DNA of 6,890 nucleotides from Methanosarcinales archaeon (GTDB taxonomy: Archaea; Halobacteriota; Methanosarcinia; Methanosarcinales; Methanocomedenaceae). The notes below the pieces were generated by a model. The model was not told the DNA's origin, did no database searches, and was given only the letters and a program-made list of their open reading frames with translations. Of the stretch, positions 1 through 5,290 are shown piece by piece. The stretch's first letter is position 1, and every line of letters begins with the position of its first letter. The stretch lies in NCBI GenBank assembly GCA_013330355.1, contig DUIM01000141.1, forward strand, positions 1 to 6,890. Direction: 5' to 3'. The translations under genes were made by a program, and so were the position numbers.

Positions 1-967
1 ATATCCGCTGCAAACTCTCAATGATCGATCTCATTTCAGTACCGGATATGTATGGATCTGTATTCTTTCTGTTATTTTTCGCAAGAGAAACACCTGCATT
101 TACGGCTTTTTTTGCATTTGCAATGACCCTGTTCGCATGTTTTGCATCGTTTTCTGCAAGCGATCTAACCGCATCCGTGAAAACATTACGAACATGCACC
201 CCCAATTTAAAGATCAGATCCCCCTCATCGATCCCGTGATCCAGTTTGATGATATTCTGTGCAATCCTCTCGGCATGATCGCCGATTCGTTCCATGCTCT
301 TTGTGGCAAGCCGGTATCCAAGGCATTCTCTTGGGCGTTTGATCCCGATCTTCTCGGAAAGCTGCGGGTCCTCAATCGCTGCTTTTAGCTGCCGTACTGT
401 TAATAAATAGAAACGGTCTACTTCATTATCCCGCTGGATAACGTCATTTGCAAGTTCAAGATCATGGTCACGCAATGCACGCATGACATCCTCAAGCATC
501 GATGCCACGAGCCTGGACATACTCTGCATAGCTTTATCGAGAGAAAGGTCACGGTAGTTGAGGAGGCTTTGCAGGATCAGTTCATTTCTTGACTCTTCAA
601 TTACCTCAAGACCGATCAACCTCTGGCGTGCAGCGTCCTTGATAAATTTCCTGTCAGATGCACTGAATCCTTTACGTGAAACCAATTTTATAACATCGTA
701 TCCGACAAGATAGTGTGCAACAAGACACCTGAAATTATCCTCTGGGTCATCACCCTGGAAGAGTTCGATCGTTGCTTTATAAAGCTGCTCCTCTACCTTT
801 GGTTCTGAAGATATCAGAAGTGTCCGGTCCGGCTGCGGTGACAGTGTTACCGTATCTCCTGCTGACAACCCGATCTCCCTCACCCATTTGATTGGTAAGG
901 ACACGATGAATGTAGAACCGCCTGTTAGCTGTATTTTTCTTTTTTCAGGTGTGATATCTAATTCCAC
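1..967 (-). CDS. phoU: AbrB-PhoU fusion, phosphate uptake regulator (C-terminus cut by window edge)
   Basis: Reading the minus strand gives 322 open codons that run off the left edge. Residues 1-55 look like an AbrB/SpoVT swapped-hairpin DNA-binding domain (KIQLTGGSTFIVSLPIKWV at 11-29, then GLSAGDTV at 33-40). The rest is helical and PhoU-like: E/DxxxD-type metal-site motifs appear at RDNEVDRF (179-186) and ERIGDHAERIAQN (226-238). Family knowledge: archaeal AbrB-PhoU proteins are usually encoded with Pst phosphate transporters and are thought to sense phosphate status and regulate uptake; PhoU domains bind metal clusters. The GTG start at 967 is forced because the preceding codon (970-968) is an in-frame TAG. 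No separate Shine-Dalgarno is seen; an AGGTGG stretch overlaps the GTG itself. At 322 residues the protein is probably nearly complete. Whether it regulates phosphate genes here cannot be told, because the left neighbours are outside the window. Confidence 0.88.
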   Translation of the reverse strand, partial: MELDITPEKRKIQLTGGSTFIVSLPIKWVREIGLSAGDTVTLSPQPDRTLLISSEPKVEEQLYKATIELFQGDDPEDNFRCLVAHYLVGYDVIKLVSRKGFSASDRKFIKDAARQRLIGLEVIEESRNELILQSLLNYRDLSLDKAMQSMSRLVASMLEDVMRALRDHDLELANDVIQRDNEVDRFYLLTVRQLKAAIEDPQLSEKIGIKRPRECLGYRLATKSMERIGDHAERIAQNIIKLDHGIDEGDLIFKLGVHVRNVFTDAVRSLAENDAKHANRVIANAKKAVNAGVSLAKNNRKNTDPYISGTEMRSIIESLQRI

Positions 968-1007
968 CTATATAGTATAGTGATGTTCCATATAGTTAAT
1001 TATGAAA

Positions 1008-1015
1008 TATATAAA
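1008..1015 (-). promoter_or_regulatory. TATA box for the PhoU-type gene
   Basis: On the minus strand this reads TTTATATA, a close match to the archaeal box A. It lies about 41 bases before the GTG start, so transcription would begin around 985 and leave a leader of only about 18-20 bases. That suits the absence of a normally spaced Shine-Dalgarno. The position is predicted from consensus only. Confidence 0.5.
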
Positions 1016-1033
1016 TACTACGTTTTGTCCCAA

Positions 1034-1050
1034 CCGCAGCAGAGCTGCGG
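1034..1050. repeat. Perfect GC-rich inverted repeat in the divergent region
   Basis: CCGCAGC (1034-1040) and GCTGCGG (1044-1050) are exact reverse complements around AGA, in an otherwise AT-rich stretch. It lies 19 bases behind the leftward TATA box and 17 bases before a rightward TATA-like box. It could be an operator for a dimeric regulator. It could also be a chance or transcribed hairpin; no T-run follows on either strand, so a terminator is unlikely. Confidence 0.45.
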
Positions 1051-1066
1051 GGTGTAACGATTGAGA

Positions 1067-1075
1067 TTAAATATA
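1067..1075 (+). promoter_or_regulatory. Possible upstream TATA box for rpl15e
   Basis: TTAAATATA is a good archaeal TATA match on the plus strand. Use of this box would start transcription near 1095 and give rpl15e a leader of about 190 bases containing both copies of AGTTTCATA. A weaker box at 1156-1162 competes with it, and the sequence alone does not decide between them. Confidence 0.35.
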
Positions 1076-1155
1076 GAGTTGTATGGCAAAAAGAGATGTT
1101 ATTTACAGATGCTGGATTGACGCCATAGTTTCATACCAATGCATCATCCCCAACC

Positions 1156-1162
1156 TTTATTA
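1156..1162 (+). promoter_or_regulatory. Possible proximal TATA box for rpl15e
   Basis: TTTATTA lies about 38 bases before the structured leader element. It would start transcription around 1184-1188, giving a leader of about 100 bases that begins just before the closing stem at 1197. The spacing to the element makes it attractive, although the match to the TATA consensus is weaker than at 1067-1075. A further TATA-like CTATAA at 1176-1181 would start inside the element. Confidence 0.35.
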
Positions 1163-1196
1163 CCCATTAATGTATCTATAATCTCCTTACAATATG

Positions 1197-1264
1197 CCAG
1201 TTTCATAGGCGGGATACGTCCCGCAGGGATGTGGCCCCTTCGAGGGCTGAACCATGAAACCTGG
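1197..1264 (+). promoter_or_regulatory. Structured RNA element in the rpl15e leader, unidentified
   Basis: The sequence folds into a closed three-way junction. The outer stem pairs CCAG plus TTTCAT (1197-1206) with ATGAAA plus CTGG (1254-1264): 10 base pairs with a single bulged C at 1260. Hairpin 1 is GCGGGA (1209-1214), loop TACG, TCCCGC (1219-1224), all six pairs perfect. Hairpin 2 pairs GGCCC (1233-1237) with GGGCT (1244-1248), including one G-U, around a six-base loop. The element ends 9 bases before the rpl15e Shine-Dalgarno. I do not recognise it as a tRNA or a known riboswitch. It may be a ribosomal-protein autoregulatory leader or a small RNA; both are inference. Confidence 0.55.
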
Positions 1265-1273
1265 ACACTAATT

Positions 1274-1280
1274 AGGAGAT
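1274..1280 (+). promoter_or_regulatory. Ribosome binding site of rpl15e
   Basis: AGGAGAT ends 8 bases before the ATG at 1289. It is a strong match to the anti-Shine-Dalgarno of 16S rRNA and shows that this mRNA has a real leader, unlike the next operon, whose first gene has no such site. Confidence 0.75.
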
Positions 1281-1288
1281 AGCGAAAC

Positions 1289-1879
1289 ATGGCAAAATCA
1301 ATGTATGGTCATATCAGGGATGCCTGGAAGAAACCTGACTCAACGTATGTGCACGAACTCAGATGGCACAGACTTCAGGAATGGAGACGTGAAGCCTCAG
1401 TACAGAGAATAGACAAACCCACAAGACTTGACAGGGCACGCAGCCTGGGCTACAAGGCCAAGCAGGGTATAGTTATGGTACGGGCTGGCATCAGGCGTGG
1501 CAGTGCCCGGAAATCACGATATATCAGGGGACGCCGGACCAAGCGTATGGGCATGAGAAAGATCACACGCGGCAAGAGCATCCAGCGTATTGCAGAAGAA
1601 AGGGCAGCACGCAAATTCCCCAACCTTCAGGTGCTCAACTCATACTGGGTAGGCGAGGACGGCAAGCACAAATGGTACGAGATCATCATGGTGGACACGG
1701 CACATCCGGTTATCAAGAGCGACCCCAGATTGAATTGGTTATGCCAGCCCAACCAGAAAGGACGGGTCTTCAGGGGCAAGACTAGTGCCGGAACAAAGGG
1801 CAGAGGCCAGCGCAAACGCGGCAAAGGTACTGAAAAGACCAGGCCCAGTATAAGGTCCCGGGGCAATTTAGGTAAGTGA
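1289..1879 (+). CDS. rpl15e: Large-subunit ribosomal protein L15e
   Basis: This 196-residue, very basic protein is L15e of the archaeal/eukaryotic 50S/60S subunit, and its length is normal for the family. The N-terminus [16 protein letters not shown] and the [15 protein letters not shown] segment (47-61) are characteristic. They are followed by a run of Arg/Lys-rich rRNA-contacting sequence ([15 protein letters not shown], 69-83) and a C-terminal basic tail (from about 160) rich in [15 protein letters not shown] sequence. L15e binds deep in 23S rRNA near the tunnel and domain I. It has no bacterial orthologue under this name, which supports an archaeal origin. The ATG at 1289 has a strong Shine-Dalgarno. 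The gene begins the cluster but seems to be transcribed separately, with a structured leader before it and a terminator-like hairpin overlapping its stop codon. Confidence 0.98.
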   Translation: MAKSMYGHIRDAWKKPDSTYVHELRWHRLQEWRREASVQRIDKPTRLDRARSLGYKAKQGIVMVRAGIRRGSARKSRYIRGRRTKRMGMRKITRGKSIQRIAEERAARKFPNLQVLNSYWVGEDGKHKWYEIIMVDTAHPVIKSDPRLNWLCQPNQKGRVFRGKTSAGTKGRGQRKRGKGTEKTRPSIRSRGNLGK

Positions 1880-1904
1880 GGTATGTGACCTCACATCATT
1901 TTTT
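1876..1904 (+). terminator. Hairpin plus T-run at the end of rpl15e
   Basis: GTGAGGT (1876-1882) pairs perfectly with ACCTCAC (1888-1894) around a five-base loop. Six T residues follow at 1899-1904 after a four-base spacer. The stem includes the TGA stop codon of rpl15e (1877-1879). Archaeal termination depends mainly on the T-run, so this is a plausible end of the rpl15e transcript. Read-through into the next operon cannot be excluded. Confidence 0.55.
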
Positions 1905-1923
1905 CAGGTTTTAAATAAACCTG
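1905..1923. repeat. Second inverted repeat directly after the T-run
   Basis: CAGGTTT (1905-1911) and AAACCTG (1917-1923) are exact reverse complements around TAAAT. It begins on the base after the T-run of the preceding hairpin, so the two form a tandem pair. It may reinforce termination, protect a 3' end, or be an operator lying about 34 bases before the downstream TATA-like box. The role is not determined. Confidence 0.5.
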
Positions 1924-1956
1924 ATTGCCCGATTAACTATCAGTCATAGCGGGTAA

Positions 1957-1965
1957 TTTATTTTA
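1957..1965 (+). promoter_or_regulatory. TATA-like box before the RNase P/proteasome/exosome operon
   Basis: TTTATTTTA centres 30 bases before the ATG at 1991, which would put the transcription start at about 1986-1990. That gives a leaderless or nearly leaderless mRNA and agrees with the lack of any Shine-Dalgarno before this ATG. The assignment rests on consensus and spacing only. Confidence 0.45.
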
Positions 1966-1990
1966 GTTTAAATGAAAAACAGATGCAGTA

Positions 1991-2449
1991 ATGTTTCATT
2001 ATATCCATCTGCGCACAAGTGCACAGGCCACGGAAGACCCGGAAAAGGTACGATCAGCCCTAAAGCTACTTCTCCCTCCTCCAGGACGATTAGCAAAAAA
2101 AGATTCAATCACAGTGCATGAGACCATTACTACAGGGTACCACGCCAACCCCATTATTGTGATGGAGGCAGAGCTAAAGCAAAACAAGGACTGCCAGTAT
2201 CTGGTTGATCGTATCAGGGAACACCTGGGGCCTGCAGGTATTTCCCAGCTTGCAGCCGAACTGGAAAATCGAGTGGATGATGACTGCAACCTGTACATCA
2301 GGTTTAATAAGCAGGAAGCATATCTGGGCAAATTGATGACGACCACAAAATCCGATTCCATCCTTATACGGATAAAAATAAAAGCCTATCCGGCCAGACC
2401 CAAAAACACGATACAGATCGCCCGGTCACTTTTAGGCGTGGGAGAATGA
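1991..2449 (+). CDS. COG1325-type RNA-binding protein of the exosome cluster
   Basis: This 152-residue protein matches the archaeal RNA-binding family (PF01877, formerly DUF54, COG1325) that is regularly encoded beside exosome and RNase P genes. Family features I can see are the N-terminal strand FHYIHLRTSAQATED (2-16), the GYHANPIIVMEAEL segment (49-62) and LYIRFNKQEAYLGKL (101-115), followed by a strand IRIKIKAYP (126-134). The molecular role is not firmly established; association with the exosome was predicted from gene neighbourhood. The start at 1991 fits the family N-terminus. An upstream ATG at 1983 hits a stop two codons later. The stop codon overlaps an ATG at 2446, so translation is coupled to rnp3. 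It appears to be the first gene of the operon. Confidence 0.9.
   Translation: MFHYIHLRTSAQATEDPEKVRSALKLLLPPPGRLAKKDSITVHETITTGYHANPIIVMEAELKQNKDCQYLVDRIREHLGPAGISQLAAELENRVDDDCNLYIRFNKQEAYLGKLMTTTKSDSILIRIKIKAYPARPKNTIQIARSLLGVGE
2441..2444 (+). promoter_or_regulatory. Ribosome binding site that selects the rnp3 start
   Basis: GGAG sits one base before the ATG at 2446, which is too close, but seven bases before the ATG at 2452, which is ideal. The downstream ATG is therefore preferred. The site lies within the last codons of the preceding gene. Confidence 0.6.
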
Positions 2450-2451
2450 TC

Positions 2452-3165
2452 ATGGGCATAATAAAGAGGTCGAACTTCTATGACCTTAACGTCCACACAC
2501 TGCCTGATTATGCAGATTCCCAATCAAGGATGATACTTGAAGCAAAGGATATGGGATATTCAGGCATCTGCCTGACCTCGGTCAACCCTGCAAATACATT
2601 CCGTGGTACTGACATCACCATGCCAATCCCCAGGGATTTTGAGATATATACCGGAATTGAGATCCAGGCGGATAATGTATCCAGACTGAACAAATATATA
2701 AGCAGGTCAGAAAATAAAGTGGATATCATCAGTGTTAGCGGAGGTCATGAGGATATAAATCGCGGGGCTGTTGAGAATGGGCGCGTGGACATACTTGTCC
2801 ACCCTGCATCCCAGGGCAAACCCTTAAACCATGTACTATCTAAAGCGGCGGCAGATAACGGCGTGGCCATTGATTTCAATATAGATGCCCTGATCCGGCA
2901 CAGGGGGGGCAGCAGGGTCAGGATACTTACTGCCTTAAGGCAAAATGCCAGGCTGGCACGCAAATTTGACGTACCCATGGTCATCACCAGTAATGCCAGG
3001 TCACACTATGACCTGCGCGGACCCAGGGAGATGATGGCACTGGGAATGCAAATGGGTTTGACCCGGGAAGAAGCATTACATGCAATATCAACGGTACCCG
3101 GTTCTATTATCAGCAGGAACCGGAATAACAACCGCATTATGGATGGAGTGGAAGTGGTACAATGA
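2452..3165 (+). CDS. rnp3: RNase P protein component 3 (Rpp30)
   Basis: From the preferred ATG at 2452 this is a 237-residue Rpp30/Rnp3, the PHP-like TIM-barrel subunit of archaeal RNase P that pairs with Pop5 to activate the catalytic RNA for tRNA 5' maturation. The N-terminal strand FYDLNVHT (9-16) is the family signature. Other barrel elements are YSGICLTS (36-43), VDILVHP (112-118), GVAIDFNIDALI (137-148), VPMVITSNA (174-182) and the C-terminal TREEALHAIS (204-213). Length is typical. An ATG at 2446 would add MI before it, but its Shine-Dalgarno spacing is wrong. The gene overlaps rnp2 by four bases (ATGA), and the two products form a known heterodimer pair, consistent with translational coupling to balance their amounts. 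Confidence 0.95.
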   Translation: MGIIKRSNFYDLNVHTLPDYADSQSRMILEAKDMGYSGICLTSVNPANTFRGTDITMPIPRDFEIYTGIEIQADNVSRLNKYISRSENKVDIISVSGGHEDINRGAVENGRVDILVHPASQGKPLNHVLSKAAADNGVAIDFNIDALIRHRGGSRVRILTALRQNARLARKFDVPMVITSNARSHYDLRGPREMMALGMQMGLTREEALHAISTVPGSIISRNRNNNRIMDGVEVVQ

Positions 3166-3719
3166 AGATCTTGCCCCCTACTTTGAGAGAATCGAACAGG
3201 TATCTGGCCATTTTTGTAACATCAGAAGGGGATATACCAAGGCGGGACCTTGTTAATGAAATACTCTTTTGTGCAGCGACACTTCTCGGGGATGCAGGGA
3301 GCAGTGAGATGGGGATCCATCTCCTGTCGTTTGAGGAGAACAAGGGTATTATCCAGTGCAGGGTGGACAGGATATGGGAAACAAGGGCTGTGCTTGCAAC
3401 CGTAACATCGATAAAAGGGATGCGAACCAGGATAAAGGTACTGGGTGTATCGGGAACCGTCAGGGGAGCGACAGAAAAGTATTTACTAACGCAAGACATA
3501 AATGAGCCCGAACCTGAGAGAAAAAAAACCCAGACAATTAAAGAAAGTAAGATGATCATAGATGTGGGGACTATTTCCGGCAAAATAGTAAACCGGAATA
3601 ATAACGAAATTGATTTGTTGTCAGAGGACCCACATTCATTAGAAATACTAAATCGTTCTAATACCAGATATTTTGGTATTACGGTTTTTGATATTAAAAA
3701 TAAGGAGATTGATGTATAA
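3162..3719 (+). CDS. rnp2: RNase P protein component 2 (Pop5) with long C-terminal extension
   Basis: Residues 1-110 form the Pop5 core: [14 protein letters not shown] (4-17), the helix [15 protein letters not shown] (29-43), [20 protein letters not shown] (62-81) and [14 protein letters not shown] (95-108). In RNase P, Pop5 binds Rpp30 and the catalytic domain of the RNA. Most archaeal Pop5 proteins I know are about 110-150 residues; here there are 185. Residues 111-185 start with a charged linker ([10 protein letters not shown]) and end with [17 protein letters not shown]. The tail is notably AT-rich with many Asn, Ile and Asp codons and holds a perfect hairpin at the DNA level. A weak GGAGTGG (3145-3151) may serve the ATG at 3162. 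The stop overlaps the psmA start by one base. The core assignment is firm; the tail's function is unknown. Confidence 0.92.
   Translation: MKILPPTLRESNRYLAIFVTSEGDIPRRDLVNEILFCAATLLGDAGSSEMGIHLLSFEENKGIIQCRVDRIWETRAVLATVTSIKGMRTRIKVLGVSGTVRGATEKYLLTQDINEPEPERKKTQTIKESKMIIDVGTISGKIVNRNNNEIDLLSEDPHSLEILNRSNTRYFGITVFDIKNKEIDV
3659..3681 (+). repeat. Perfect hairpin inside the 3' end of rnp2
   Basis: TAATACCA (3659-3666) and TGGTATTA (3674-3681) are exact 8-base reverse complements around GATATTT. It lies 37 bases before the psmA start, in the most AT-rich part of the operon. A T-run (TTTTT, 3685-3689) follows it. It may be an mRNA processing or attenuation site between the RNase P genes and psmA, or simply a coding coincidence. 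Confidence 0.45.
3702..3708 (+). promoter_or_regulatory. Ribosome binding site of psmA
   Basis: AAGGAGA lies within the last codons of rnp2 and ends 10 bases before the ATG at 3719. This is one of the strongest Shine-Dalgarno matches in the window. It supports 3719 as the start rather than the second in-frame ATG at 3725, although that cannot be excluded. Confidence 0.65.
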
Positions 3720-4522
3720 TGCAGATGGCACCTCAAATGGGATATGATAGGGCGATAACGGTTTTTAGTCCAGACGGCAGGTTGTTCCAGGTGGAATATG
3801 CCCGGGAAGCTGTCAAACGCGGAACTACGGCAGTTGGAGTAAAAGCAGTAGACGGCGTTGTACTGCTTGTAGATAAACGAATAACAAGTAAATTACTTGA
3901 AGCTGATTCTATTGAAAAGATATTCCAGATCGATGATCATATCGGTGCAGCTACATCTGGTCTTGTGGCTGATGCCAGGGCACTGATCGACAGGGCGCGG
4001 GTAGAGTCCCAGATCAATAAAGTGTCGTATGACGAGCCCATTGGCGTAGACGTCCTGGCTAAGAAGATCTGCGATTTCAAGCAGACCTATACCCAGTACG
4101 GTGGAGTCAGGCCCTTTGGTACGGCATTATTGATCGCGGGCGTGGAGGATAGCGCGGCAAGGCTCTTCGAGACCGACCCCAGCGGTGCCCTGCTTGAATA
4201 CAAAGCTACCGGAATAGGTGCAGGCCGGGCTGAGGTGATGGAGGTTTTTGAAGAGAAGTATACCGATGACATCAAGCTTACGGACGCAATTTTACTTGGC
4301 CTGGAAGCTCTTCATAATACAACAGAGGACAAGTTTGATGCTTCTACCATCGAGGTAGGTGTGGTTGAACTTGAAACCAAGCAGTTCAAGAAACTCAGTT
4401 CCGAAGAAGTTGCCGATTATGTCAATGTGATACTGGAAGCCCATTCAGGGGAAGAAGAAACCGGAACTGAAGAAGATGCTGAAAGTGAAGAGATAACCGA
4501 AGAAGAGACCGGGGAAGAATAA
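3719..4522 (+). CDS. psmA: 20S proteasome alpha subunit
   Basis: The 267-residue product is the archaeal PsmA, which forms the outer heptameric rings of the 20S proteasome and its gated axial pore. The N-terminal gate and H0 helix are clear: [24 protein letters not shown] (9-32) carries the proteasome alpha signature. Lys67 in DSIEKIF corresponds to Lys66 of the Thermoplasma subunit, which helps dock HbYX tails of PAN-type ATPases. [11 protein letters not shown] (about 121-131) and the ATGIGAG segment (about 163-169) are also conserved. The last 24 residues (244-267) are an extreme acidic tail with 14 Glu/Asp, longer than in Thermoplasma. The gene shares one base with the rnp2 stop. No beta subunit gene is in the window, which is usual because psmB lies elsewhere in archaea. 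Identity is certain; the role of the tail is not. Confidence 0.98.
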   Translation: MQMAPQMGYDRAITVFSPDGRLFQVEYAREAVKRGTTAVGVKAVDGVVLLVDKRITSKLLEADSIEKIFQIDDHIGAATSGLVADARALIDRARVESQINKVSYDEPIGVDVLAKKICDFKQTYTQYGGVRPFGTALLIAGVEDSAARLFETDPSGALLEYKATGIGAGRAEVMEVFEEKYTDDIKLTDAILLGLEALHNTTEDKFDASTIEVGVVELETKQFKKLSSEEVADYVNVILEAHSGEEETGTEEDAESEEITEEETGEE

Positions 4523-4552
4523 CCGATCTCAATAAAAATTGTTGGTTTTATC

Positions 4553-5248
4553 ATGGTTACGCTGGATGATGCCGTAATTGCCAGGCTTAAGAAAGGTGGG
4601 AATCAGTTCGAAGTATATGTAGATCCTGATGCAGCTTTTTCCATGAAAAGGGGTGAAGAGATAGACATGGAACAGGTACTTGCAGTTGAAGACGTTTTTG
4701 AAGATGCCAGCAAGGGCGACCGTCCTGCAGAAAAGGATATTGATAATACATTCAAGACACAGGATACATTTGAAATTGCCAGGCAGATCATCCTGCATGG
4801 TGATATACACCTGACAACAGAACAGCGGAAAAAGATACTTGAGGATAAAAAACGCCAGATAATCAGCATGATAGCTGCCAATGCCATTAATCCCCAGACC
4901 AAGACCCCGCATCCGCCTATGAGGATAGAACATGCAATGGAAGAGGCTGGTGTTCATATTGATGCCATGAAGAGTGTGGATGACCAGGTGAATATCGTGA
5001 TGAAGGCGATACGCCCCATAATCCCCATACGTTTTGAAGAGATCAGTATCGCAATAAAGATCGGTAAGGATTATGCTCCGAAAGCTTACGGCCCTGTATC
5101 AAAATTTGGCACAGTCACAAAAGAGGAATGGCAAAAGGATGGTTCATGGATTGGCGTGGTTACAATACCTGCAGGTTTGCAGGATGACCTGTTCGGCCTG
5201 GTTAATCACCTGACCAAAGGAAACGCAGAGATAAAGATCCTGAAATGA
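4553..5248 (+). CDS. SBDS-family ribosome maturation protein (Sdo1 homologue)
   Basis: This 231-residue protein is the archaeal orthologue of SBDS/Sdo1, which in eukaryotes works with EFL1 to remove eIF6 from new 60S subunits; an analogous role with archaeal aIF6 is inferred. Its length and three-domain layout are normal: FYSH domain about 1-85 (VTLDDAVIARLKKGGNQFEV), a central helical domain with LTTEQRKKIL (87-96) and the highly conserved NPQTKTPHPPMRIEHAM (113-129), and a C-terminal ferredoxin-like domain from about 155. The ATG at 4553 fits the family N-terminus. No Shine-Dalgarno is seen in the 30-base gap after psmA. A weak AT-only inverted repeat (ATAAAA 4532-4537, TTTTAT 4546-4551) sits there instead, so initiation may depend on coupling or a separate leaderless transcript. 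Confidence 0.96.
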   Translation: MVTLDDAVIARLKKGGNQFEVYVDPDAAFSMKRGEEIDMEQVLAVEDVFEDASKGDRPAEKDIDNTFKTQDTFEIARQIILHGDIHLTTEQRKKILEDKKRQIISMIAANAINPQTKTPHPPMRIEHAMEEAGVHIDAMKSVDDQVNIVMKAIRPIIPIRFEEISIAIKIGKDYAPKAYGPVSKFGTVTKEEWQKDGSWIGVVTIPAGLQDDLFGLVNHLTKGNAEIKILK

Positions 5249-5277
5249 AATTCTAATTGTTTAAAGATTATCAGTTT

Positions 5278-5282
5278 GAGGT
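5278..5282 (+). promoter_or_regulatory. Ribosome binding site of rrp4
   Basis: GAGGT ends 8 bases before the ATG at 5291, within the 42-base gap after the SBDS gene. It confirms this ATG as the start. Confidence 0.6.
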
Positions 5283-5290
5283 TATAAAAA

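Larger units (their letters stand above)
968..1288. other. Divergent intergenic region between the PhoU-type gene and rpl15e
   Basis: This 321-base stretch holds no convincing gene. It contains the leftward TATA box (1008-1015), a perfect 7-bp inverted repeat (1034-1050), two rightward TATA-like boxes (1067-1075 and 1156-1162), a 9-base direct repeat AGTTTCATA (1127-1135 and 1199-1207), a structured element (1197-1264) and the rpl15e ribosome binding site (1274-1280). One 32-codon open frame at 1083-1181 has no start signal and no recognisable product. Confidence 0.75.

Noticed and set aside
21..388. Two plus-strand open frames (72 and 83 codons) at the left edge
   Set aside because: They lie opposite a clear minus-strand AbrB-PhoU reading frame with intact family motifs, so they are shadows.
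1034..1050. Intrinsic terminator
   Set aside because: The stem is strong, but no T-run follows on either strand and no gene ends there.
1083..1181. Open frame of 32 codons (MAKRDVIYRCWIDAIV...) between the PhoU-type gene and rpl15e
   Set aside because: No ribosome binding site, no similarity I recognise, and it lies before or across the likely transcription starts; probably chance.
1226..1250. Possible C/D-type kink-turn (GATG 1228-1231 with CTGA 1247-1250) within the leader element
   Set aside because: The four-base GAUG/CUGA pairing fits a kink-turn core, but the adjoining stem is out of register and competes with the stronger GGCCC/GGGCT hairpin, and box C is incomplete.
1197..1264. tRNA or tRNA-like gene
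   Set aside because: Two hairpins in a closed stem recall a cloverleaf, but there is no T-loop GTTCRA, no anticodon arm of proper size and no acceptor/CCA arrangement.
2446..2451. ATG at 2446 as the rnp3 start
   Set aside because: The GGAG at 2441-2444 is only one base away from it but seven bases from the ATG at 2452; the upstream ATG adds just two residues. It is kept only as an alternative.
3137..3736. Minus-strand open frame of 199 codons opposite rnp2
   Set aside because: It mirrors a recognisable Pop5 gene and has no family signature or start signal of its own.
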